From Burkholderiaceae bacterium (GTDB lineage Bacteria > Pseudomonadota > Gammaproteobacteria > Burkholderiales > Burkholderiaceae), in assembly GCA_017998575.1 (NCBI GenBank), contig JAGOCV010000069.1, positions 1-14,753 of the forward strand: a DNA stretch of 14,753 bases, in the 5' to 3' direction. Position 1 is the stretch's first letter. Every line of letters begins with the position of its first letter. Shown here in pieces: positions 8,082-14,753 of this stretch. The translations under genes were made by a program, and so were the position numbers. Below the pieces are notes generated by a model. That model saw only the letters and a list, made by a program, of their open reading frames with translations. It was not told the DNA's origin and searched no databases.

Positions 8082-8121
8082 GGGCCGGGGCGCCCCCAGG
8101 TGGCGCCCCGGCCGCTCACTG
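8076..8121. terminator. Bidirectional hairpin spanning the stop codons of two convergent genes
   Basis: GGCCGGGGCGCC (8083-8094) pairs perfectly with GGCGCCCCGGCC (8102-8113) across a 7-base loop. Outside it CAGTGAG (8076-8082) pairs with CTCACTG (8115-8121), leaving one unpaired G at 8114, for 19 base pairs in all. The TGA of the alpha-E gene (8079-8081) and the TGA of the minus-strand gene (8116-8118) lie opposite each other in the stem. There is no T run on either side, so classical intrinsic termination is uncertain; blocking of read-through from both sides is the likely role. Confidence 0.7.
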
Positions 8122-8385
8122 GGCGAAGCGGTCGATCGGCTCGCCCAGCACCTTGGCCACCCACAGCGTGAGCGCCTGCGGCAGCTGCGACTCCCGGAGG
8201 TACACCTCGGCCGCGTCGCGCGCGCGCATGTCCTGCGCTTCGGTATCCCAGGCCCGGCGGGCGTGTTCCGCCACCAGCTCCAGGTCGAACTCGCCGTCGG
8301 GATCGAGCTGGCGGTGCGCCTCGATGAAGTCGTAGATCCAGTTCTCCGCGGTGTGGTCCGGATGCCCGTGCTGCATGGGGTTCAC
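8116..8385 (-). CDS. Small acidic protein of unknown function (89 aa)
   Basis: I do not recognise the family. The GTG start at 8385 overlaps the mltB stop by four bases (GTGA), which argues for a real, translationally coupled gene. An ATG three codons further in (8376) is a possible alternative start. The protein is acidic (about 18 Asp/Glu against 8 Lys/Arg), has no membrane segment or signal peptide, and reads as amphipathic helices (for example ENWIYDFIEAHRQL and RARDAAEVYLRESQLPQAL). The N-terminus is His-rich (His6, His8, His11). It is the last gene of the moxR-DUF58-tgpA-mltB operon and is presumably cytoplasmic. A link to envelope functions is suggested only by position. Confidence 0.85.
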   Translation of the reverse strand: MNPMQHGHPDHTAENWIYDFIEAHRQLDPDGEFDLELVAEHARRAWDTEAQDMRARDAAEVYLRESQLPQALTLWVAKVLGEPIDRFAQ

Positions 8386-9545
8386 CGCCCCGCCGCCTGC
8401 TGCACTTCGCGCGCGAGCTCGATCACGGACATGGCGTAGTAGCTGCTCCAGTTGTAGCGCGTGATGACGTAGAAATTCTCGGTGCCGGCCACGTACTGTG
8501 CGGGCTCGTTGCCGTTCTGCAACTCGATCAGTGCCAGCGGCCCGCTGTGTGCGAGCGCCGGGCCGTCGAGGATCGCGCCCTTGGCCTGAAAGCTGTCGAT
8601 GCTGAAGGTCGGCAGGATGTCGGGCGCCATCAGAGCGTCCATGTCGAGCCGGGCGCTGTCGAACCGGACGGGGTAGTGCGTGGGCATGCCGGTCTTCCAG
8701 CCGAAGGCCTTGAAGTAGTTGGCCACCGAGCCGATGGCGTCGGCGGGACTGTTGCGCAGGTCTACCCGGCCGTCGCCGTCGAAGTCCACCGCCCAGCGCA
8801 CCCAGCTCGAAGGCATGAATTGCGGCAGACCCATCGCGCCGGCATAGCTGCCCACGGGCGCGAGCGGATCGCCGCCGGTGCGACTTTGCAGGCTGAGGAA
8901 CTGTTCGAGTTCGCCGCGGAAGAACTCGGTGCGTTCCTTCGCGCGGGGGTGCGAGGCGGGAAAGTCGAAGGCCAGCGTGGCGAGCGCATCGATCACGCGG
9001 AACGTTCCCATCTGCTGGCCGTAGATGGTTTCCACGCCGATGATGCCCACGATCATCGCGGCCGGCACGCCGTACTCGGCTTCGGCGCGCGCCAGTGTGG
9101 CTTCGTTGTCCTGCCAGAAACGCACGCCGGCGGCGATGCGCGTGGCGTCGATGAAGCGGCTGCGGTAGACACGCCAGTTCTTGGGCGTGCCTGGCGGCGC
9201 GGGCTGCATCAGGCGCGGCACGTTGGTCAGGAAGCGGGCCTGGCCGATGGCCTGACGCACCCAGGCGCGGTCGAGGTCGCGGCGATTCGCCAGATCATCG
9301 GCGAAGGCCATGGCCTCGGGCCGGGTGTCGTAGGTGACGGCCGGGCGGGGTGCCTGCTTGGCCGGCCGCTTGGCCGGCGCGGCCTGGGCCCAGCCTGACA
9401 CGGCGGGCGCCAGCAGTGCGCCTGCAAGCGCTGCCGTCACTGCCAAACTGAACCGGTGCGGGTACGCCTTGCGCCGTGGCGCAACGGTGAGCAATGACGG
9501 GACGGGCGGTAGGCAGGGCAGGGGACGGGAGACTTTGAAGTTCAT
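8382..9545 (-). CDS. mltB: Lytic murein transglycosylase B (MltB family)
   Basis: This 387-residue periplasmic enzyme is predicted to cleave the MurNAc-GlcNAc bond of peptidoglycan with formation of 1,6-anhydro-MurNAc. The catalytic Glu is E172 in IGVETIYG, and the MltB-family YAGAMGLPQFMPSSW lies at 234-248, followed by an Asp-rich VDFDGDGRVDL. An N-terminal export signal is likely: a long polar stretch with RRK near residues 24-26, a hydrophobic run at about 33-50 and an AQA-type cleavage site near 55. There is no lipobox cysteine, so unlike Escherichia coli MltB it is probably soluble rather than a lipoprotein. The ATG at 9545 overlaps the tgpA stop in ATGA; the frame stays open further upstream, but that part lies over tgpA. 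No Shine-Dalgarno site is obvious, in keeping with coupling to tgpA translation. Confidence 0.95.
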   Translation of the reverse strand: MNFKVSRPLPCLPPVPSLLTVAPRRKAYPHRFSLAVTAALAGALLAPAVSGWAQAAPAKRPAKQAPRPAVTYDTRPEAMAFADDLANRRDLDRAWVRQAIGQARFLTNVPRLMQPAPPGTPKNWRVYRSRFIDATRIAAGVRFWQDNEATLARAEAEYGVPAAMIVGIIGVETIYGQQMGTFRVIDALATLAFDFPASHPRAKERTEFFRGELEQFLSLQSRTGGDPLAPVGSYAGAMGLPQFMPSSWVRWAVDFDGDGRVDLRNSPADAIGSVANYFKAFGWKTGMPTHYPVRFDSARLDMDALMAPDILPTFSIDSFQAKGAILDGPALAHSGPLALIELQNGNEPAQYVAGTENFYVITRYNWSSYYAMSVIELAREVQQAAGR

Positions 9546-11551
9546 TGCGCGCGAGGCCAGGAGATCTGCCTGAATTCTCGCCGCAGCTGTGCCAGCCCCT
9601 CGCGCCGTGCGGACTCGCGCGCGTAACGTTGTGCTTCCAGCCGCAGCAGCCACTGGCTGGCGGCGCGGGCCTGCTCGCCGAACTGCTCCCGGGCCAGTTG
9701 GGCGAGCGATCGCGGCGTGCTGACCGCCGGGGTCCGCAGTCCGCCTTTCTCCAGCGCGCGGCGGGCCTGCGAGAGCAGGCGCAGCCAGGGGTCGTGCTGC
9801 GCACGGCTCCACAGGCTCCAGGCCACGCCGCCCAGACCCGCCACGCCCAGCAACACGCCAATGACCACGATCAGGTCCTGCCACGTCGGCGAATCGAAGC
9901 CGAGCTGGCGCAGCAGGTCGAGCTGGCGCGTCTGCGAATAGTTGAGCACCCACTGGTTCCAGCGGTTGTTGACGGCCTCCCAGGCAGCGCGCATGCGCGT
10001 GCCCAGACCCGGGCTGAATGATTCGATGGCGCCGCTGAAGGCGCCCGCGATGACGCCGGGTTCGGCCTGCAGGCGCTGGAAGGCGCCGGTGCGGCCCGGG
10101 AACACGGCGGACGTCGGATCGACGCGTACCCAGCCGGTTCCGGCTTCCCACACTTCGGCCCAGGCATGCGCATCGCTCTGGCGCAGCGTCCAGTAGCCGT
10201 CGACGCTGTTCGTCTCGCCGCCCTGGTAGCCCGTGACGATACGCGCGGGCACGTCCATCGCGCGCATGAGCACCACGAAGGCTGAGGCGATGTGTTCGCA
10301 GAATCCTGCCTTGCGGTCGAACCAGAACTCGTCGGCCGTGTGCTGGCCGAACACACCGGGCTCCAGCGTGTAGGTGTAGCCGCCGGTTCGCAGCCGGTCC
10401 ATGACGGCCTGCACACGCGCGCCGGTGTCGCGGCCGGCGGCGGCGGCGATCTCGCGCGCCAACTCACGCGTGCGCGGATCGCTGCCCTCGGGCAACTGCA
10501 GGTAGAGCTCGAGCCCGGGCACGAAGCGGCGCGGACCGTGGCGGAACTGCGGGTAGCTCTCGACGTCATAGCGGATCAGATCGCCCACGATGCGGTCGGT
10601 GCTCCATTGCAGATCCGGCGTCATCGCCACGCCATAGCCCGGCACGCGCGGTGGCCGCATGGCGGCCTCCATCACGAACAGCCACGGACGGCGGCTGGCT
10701 TCCATCGTGACCTGATAGCGGTAGGGCTCACCGCTCACCTGCAGATCGGCGTCGGTGGGAAAGCTGCGCGCGATGCGCGGGTTGAGCGGCTGCCACTGGC
10801 GGCCATCGAAGGCGCCGAACACGGGGCCACGGAAATACAGGTCGCGTTGTGGCGGCGTCGGCCCTTCGAAGCGGATGCGCAGGGCGATGGAGCTGTCGAG
10901 CGCCAGGGTGGCAATGGAGCCGATCTCCATGCTCGACGACAGGCCGCTCTTGCCGGCCATCGCATCGCCCGGCACACCCCACAGCGGCGCCAGCCGCGGG
11001 AACAGCATGAAGAGCGCAGCCATGATGGGCGCGCCCAGCAGGACCATCTTGCCGGCCGTGCGCGCCGCCAGAGCCAGGGGCGGGCGGCCCACCGGCAGGT
11101 GGGCGTTGACCAGGGCCGTGAGCAGGCCGAACAGGCCGAGCAGGATCGCGGCTGCCGTGGGCAGCGATTGCGAGAAGAAGAAGTTCGAGAGCATCACGAA
11201 GAAGCCCAGGAAGAACACCACGAAGGCATCGCGCCGCGCGCGCAGCTCCAGCGTCTTGAGCGCGAGCAGCACCACGGTCAGTGTCACTCCGGCGTCGCGC
11301 CCCAGCACCGTGCGGTGCGAGGCCAGAGTGGCCACCACGGTGACCGCCAGCAGGCCCGCCACCCACCACGAGCTGGGCAGTGCCCGGCTGTGCCAGGCCA
11401 GCCAGCCGCGCCAGGCCAGGATGGCGGCGGCGAAAGCCGTGCACCACAGCGGCAGGTGCGGCACGAGCGGCACCAGCACCCAGCCGATCACCGCCAGCAG
11501 GAACAGCGTGTCGCGCGCATCGCGCGGCAGGGACGAGATGCGGCTCAGCAC
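9542..11551 (-). CDS. tgpA: TgpA-type membrane transglutaminase (DUF3488/TGc/DUF4129)
   Basis: The 669-residue protein has about six membrane helices in residues 10-200 (DUF3488), a periplasmic transglutaminase-like domain, a further helix at about 553-576, and a C-terminal cytoplasmic DUF4129-like tail rich in Arg and Ala. The likely triad is Cys418 (in KAGFCEHIAS), His462 (in SDAHAWAEVW) and Asp478 (in VRVDPTSAV). As I recall, Pseudomonas aeruginosa TgpA uses Cys404, His448 and Asp464, with the same spacing (44 and 16), and has similar length. That protein is reported as important for viability, with an unclear substrate. The GTG start at 11551 overlaps the end of the DUF58 gene by 7 bases and begins a hydrophobic N-terminus typical of the family. 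The upstream MoxR and DUF58 genes are the usual partners. Confidence 0.93.
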   Translation of the reverse strand: MLSRISSLPRDARDTLFLLAVIGWVLVPLVPHLPLWCTAFAAAILAWRGWLAWHSRALPSSWWVAGLLAVTVVATLASHRTVLGRDAGVTLTVVLLALKTLELRARRDAFVVFFLGFFVMLSNFFFSQSLPTAAAILLGLFGLLTALVNAHLPVGRPPLALAARTAGKMVLLGAPIMAALFMLFPRLAPLWGVPGDAMAGKSGLSSSMEIGSIATLALDSSIALRIRFEGPTPPQRDLYFRGPVFGAFDGRQWQPLNPRIARSFPTDADLQVSGEPYRYQVTMEASRRPWLFVMEAAMRPPRVPGYGVAMTPDLQWSTDRIVGDLIRYDVESYPQFRHGPRRFVPGLELYLQLPEGSDPRTRELAREIAAAAGRDTGARVQAVMDRLRTGGYTYTLEPGVFGQHTADEFWFDRKAGFCEHIASAFVVLMRAMDVPARIVTGYQGGETNSVDGYWTLRQSDAHAWAEVWEAGTGWVRVDPTSAVFPGRTGAFQRLQAEPGVIAGAFSGAIESFSPGLGTRMRAAWEAVNNRWNQWVLNYSQTRQLDLLRQLGFDSPTWQDLIVVIGVLLGVAGLGGVAWSLWSRAQHDPWLRLLSQARRALEKGGLRTPAVSTPRSLAQLAREQFGEQARAASQWLLRLEAQRYARESARREGLAQLRREFRQISWPRAQ

Positions 11552-12500
11552 AGCGCCAGCGCCTCCAGGCAGCGGCGGCGGTGGGCTTCGCCACTGTCCG
11601 ACGCGATCTCGCGCCCCGGCAGTCGCAGGCCGAAGTCGAGGCCGGCACGGTCGGCCATCAGCACCCAGGCCGTCAGTCGCGCGATGCGGTGCTCGGTGTC
11701 GGTGGCGTGACTCCTGGCGAAGTCGAGCCAGAGTTGCTGCCGCTGCGCCTGCTGGGCGTCGCGGCTCACCAGTTCGCCCGAATCGGTGGACAACGCCAGC
11801 GCCGCCTTCTTCCAGACCACCAGCTTGAGTGGATCGCCGCGCCGGTAGCCGCGCACGCCGTCGAACTCGCCCGTGGTCGCCAAGGCCTGCGTGGCCGCCG
11901 CGCCATCCCTGCGCGCCTCGCCGGGCGGCAGCGGCGGCGCATTGGGCTCGGGTGCCGGATAGACCAGGATCTGCGCCGCCGGCCGCCAGATCGTCCAGAC
12001 GCGGAAGGTGCCCAGCGGAAACCGCGTCTCGGCCGTCAGCGGGGGAATGCGGTGCAGGCCGCGCCGCCCGGGCTGGAAGGCGATCTGCACCGTGGCCGTG
12101 CCGCGGCCATCGACGTCGGTCCAGGACCAGTGGCCGCTGCCGTGGACGGCCAGGCCGATGGCGTGGCGCGTGCGGCGCCCGGGGTTGTCCAGGTGCACTT
12201 CGAGCGGCGCGTGCTGGCCCGCGAAGCAGGGCTCGGGCGGCGCCAGCCGCAGGGTGAGCCCGCGCAGCGTGCCGTGGCACACATGCATGCCCACCGCCGC
12301 ACTGCCGGCGAGCATGAAGGTCAGCAGGAAGCCCAGGTTGAGCTGGTAGTTGATCGAAGCCACCAGCAGCGCCAGCAGCGTGACGGCCAGCATCAGGCCC
12401 GGTCGCGTGGGCAGGATATAGACGTTGCGTTGCGTGAGCGTGATGCTGTCCGTCTGCGGCAGGCGCGAATGCCACCACTGGCGCAGGCGCGCACGCGGGC

Positions 12501-12504
<4 letters not shown>
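11545..12504 (-). CDS. DUF58 domain-containing protein
   Basis: The 319-residue protein has two N-terminal membrane helices (about residues 36-75; GLMLAVTLLALLV, then NLGFLLTFMLAG), a beta-rich middle part, and the DUF58 signature at about 210-232 (GEFDGVRGYRRGDPLKLVVW, then KKAA). DUF58 proteins contain a von Willebrand A-related region and are nearly always encoded next to MoxR ATPases; they are thought to be the target or adaptor of the ATPase, but no activity is firmly established. The ATG at 12504 overlaps the MoxR stop in ATGA, and the gene overlaps tgpA by 7 bases, so all three products are probably made in step. The C-terminal tail is short, and length is at the lower end of the family. 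Confidence 0.93.
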
Positions 12505-13421
<917 letters not shown>

Positions 13422-13501
13422 TGTTGGTGTTCTGCTGGCAATATCCTCGCGCCCGACGTTAGCCGAAAACGGGAAACAAACAGCAAGAATCCGGAATAAC
13501 T
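13422..13501. promoter_or_regulatory. Divergent promoter region between moxR-type and deacetylase genes
   Basis: These 80 bases, AT-richer than their surroundings, must hold the promoters of both directions. For the plus strand TATCCT (13442-13447) is a possible -10, with TTGTTG (13421-13426) as a short-spaced -35. For the minus strand TAACGT (13456-13461) is a weak -10 candidate. No clear operator palindrome is seen. Confidence 0.4.
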
Positions 13502-14455
13502 GTGACCACCACCGGTTATTTTTTCCACGCCGCATGCCGTCTGCATGACATGGGCGACGGCCATCCCGAATGCCCCCAGCGGCTCGACGTGATCGAGGAT
13601 CGGCTGCTCGTCACGGGCGTGGCCGACGCGCTCGAGCGGCGCGAGGCGCCCGAAGCGTCGGTCGAAGACCTCGAACTCGCCCACGGCCGCATGCATGTGG
13701 CCGCCATGCGCGGCCTGCGCGATACCGTGATGGAGCAGGCACGCGCCGGCGGCCCCGGCCACGTGCATGTCGATCCCGATACCGCCGTCAACGCCCATAC
13801 CTGGGACGCCGCGCTGCGCGCCGCGGGCGCCGCCATCGCAGCCACTGACGCCGTCGTTGCCGGCGAGATCGAGAACGCGTTCTGCGCCGTGCGCCCGCCC
13901 GGCCACCACGCCTGCCGCGACCGCGCCATGGGCTTCTGTTTCTTCAACAACGTGGCCGTGGCCGCACGCTACGCGCTCGAACGCCACGGCCTCTCGCGCG
14001 TGGCCGTGGTCGATTTCGACGTGCACCACGGCAACGGCACCGAAGACATCCTGGCCGGCGATCCGCGCGTGCTCATGGTTGGCCTGTTCCAGCATCCCTT
14101 CTATCCGTACAGCGGGGAGGTGCCGGCCGGCCCCAACATGGTCAATGTGCCGGTGCCCGCCTACACGAAGGGCATGGACGTGCGCGAGATGATCGAGGCC
14201 CAGTGGATTCCCCGGCTCGAGGCGTTCAGGCCCGAGATGATCTTCGTCAGTGCGGGCTTCGACGCGCACCGCGATGACGACCTGGGCCAGCTCGGGCTCA
14301 CCGAGCAGGACTTCGCCTGGATCACCCTGCGCGTGCGCGACGTGGCCCGGCGCTTCGCCCGGGGCCGCATCGTGTCGTGCCTGGAAGGCGGCTACAACCT
14401 GGACGCGCTGGCGCGCAGCGTGGAAGCCCACGTGCGCGAACTGGCCGATCTCTGA
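13502..14455 (+). CDS. Histone deacetylase family protein (zinc-dependent deacetylase/amidohydrolase)
   Basis: The 317-residue protein matches the bacterial class II-like histone-deacetylase/acetylpolyamine amidohydrolase family. It shows PPGHHA (catalytic His135/His136), GFCFFNNVAVAARYA, DFDVHHGNGT (zinc ligands Asp173 and His175), SAGFDAH (zinc ligand Asp254) and LEGGYN (Tyr298, the transition-state tyrosine). All active-site residues are present, so it should be active. Substrates may be acetyl-lysine of proteins or small acetylated amines; the sequence does not decide. The start is the GTG at 13502, giving the usual MTTTGYFFHA N-terminus; the ribosome site is weak (GGAATAA). No signal peptide is seen, so it is cytoplasmic. 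It is followed after 28 bases by a membrane protein gene on the same strand. Confidence 0.95.
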   Translation: MTTTGYFFHAACRLHDMGDGHPECPQRLDVIEDRLLVTGVADALERREAPEASVEDLELAHGRMHVAAMRGLRDTVMEQARAGGPGHVHVDPDTAVNAHTWDAALRAAGAAIAATDAVVAGEIENAFCAVRPPGHHACRDRAMGFCFFNNVAVAARYALERHGLSRVAVVDFDVHHGNGTEDILAGDPRVLMVGLFQHPFYPYSGEVPAGPNMVNVPVPAYTKGMDVREMIEAQWIPRLEAFRPEMIFVSAGFDAHRDDDLGQLGLTEQDFAWITLRVRDVARRFARGRIVSCLEGGYNLDALARSVEAHVRELADL

Positions 14456-14483
14456 CCGCGTGAAAGGCGCGGCGACGTACTGA

Positions 14484-14753
14484 ATGGAACTGCTCGAACT
14501 TCAACGGATGGCCGAGGACTTCCGCCAGTCCAACACCTGGATCGAACTGGCCGTGCTGATCGCCTGCCTGCTGGTGGCGGGGCTCGTCAGCCGCGCGGCC
14601 TACCGGCGCAATCCGCGCGAGAACTCGGTGCTGTTCGGGCGCTCGCCTTTCGACGGCTTCCTGTTCGCCGTGCTGGCGCTGGTGCTGGTGGGTGTGGCGA
14701 GCCACGTGGTGGTGCGCTTCCAGCCGGTGGTGCTGCTCAAGGTGGCCGTGCCC
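14484..14753 (+). CDS. Membrane protein, possibly MscS-type mechanosensitive channel (3' end beyond window)
   Basis: Ninety residues are visible before the right edge. The protein begins MELLELQRMAEDFRQSN and then has two hydrophobic helices at about 19-36 (WIELAVLIACLLVAGLVS) and 58-77 (GFLFAVLALVLVGVASHVVV), with a polar Arg-rich loop between them. This is an integral membrane protein. Assignment to the mechanosensitive channel family rests on the general look of the N-terminus and on remembered gene order after deacetylase genes in related bacteria; the diagnostic pore domain lies outside the window. The start follows the deacetylase gene by 28 bases with no strong ribosome site (AAAGG lies 16 bases away), so it may be cotranscribed with that gene. 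Confidence 0.6.
   Translation, partial: MELLELQRMAEDFRQSNTWIELAVLIACLLVAGLVSRAAYRRNPRENSVLFGRSPFDGFLFAVLALVLVGVASHVVVRFQPVVLLKVAVP

Noticed and set aside
10292..11710. 472-codon plus-strand frame opposite tgpA
   Set aside because: Gln/Arg/His-rich shadow of the conserved TgpA coding frame, without domain or start signal.
13422..13535. 38-residue N-terminal extension of the MoxR protein
   Set aside because: It would cover the divergent promoter region and the start of the deacetylase gene; the family normally begins near MNAQEKLQ.

Overview
High-GC chromosomal DNA packed with genes (ten complete or partial protein genes, no gap over 200 bases). Strong G/C third positions, gene content and protein wording suggest a Burkholderiales betaproteobacterium, probably of the Comamonadaceae (Variovorax/Acidovorax-like). 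That placement is inference from pattern recognition. I see no tRNA, rRNA, CRISPR array, insertion sequence or phage gene.

Left part (1-8081): a DUF2126 transglutaminase-like giant protein on the minus strand, cut by the left edge. It is divergent from comEC (DNA-uptake channel, plus strand), which is followed on the same strand by a circularly permuted ATP-grasp protein and an alpha-E protein. The transglutaminase, ATP-grasp and alpha-E proteins belong to a widespread but biochemically uncharacterised module, predicted from comparative genomics to make or attach peptide-like modifications. Here comEC sits inside it, and the proteasome-like peptidase (Anbu) often found with it is not in this window.

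Middle and right part (8116-13421, minus strand): a tight five-gene operon read from right to left: MoxR AAA+ ATPase, DUF58 protein, TgpA-type membrane transglutaminase, MltB-type lytic transglycosylase, and an 89-residue acidic protein of unknown function. Every junction overlaps by 4 or 7 bases, so translation is probably coupled. The content points to the cell envelope or periplasm. This operon converges on the alpha-E gene at a near-perfect 46-base palindrome that contains both stop codons and probably terminates transcription from both sides.

Right end (13502-14753, plus strand): a histone-deacetylase-family zinc hydrolase, divergent from moxR across 80 bases, then the start of a small membrane protein cut by the right edge, possibly a MscS-type channel.

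The most notable points are the uncharacterised ATP-grasp/alpha-E/DUF2126 module, the coupling of mltB and an unknown small gene to the moxR-DUF58-tgpA operon, and the stop-codon palindrome. Most genes belong to known families, so novelty lies in arrangement and unknown substrates rather than in a new gene type.
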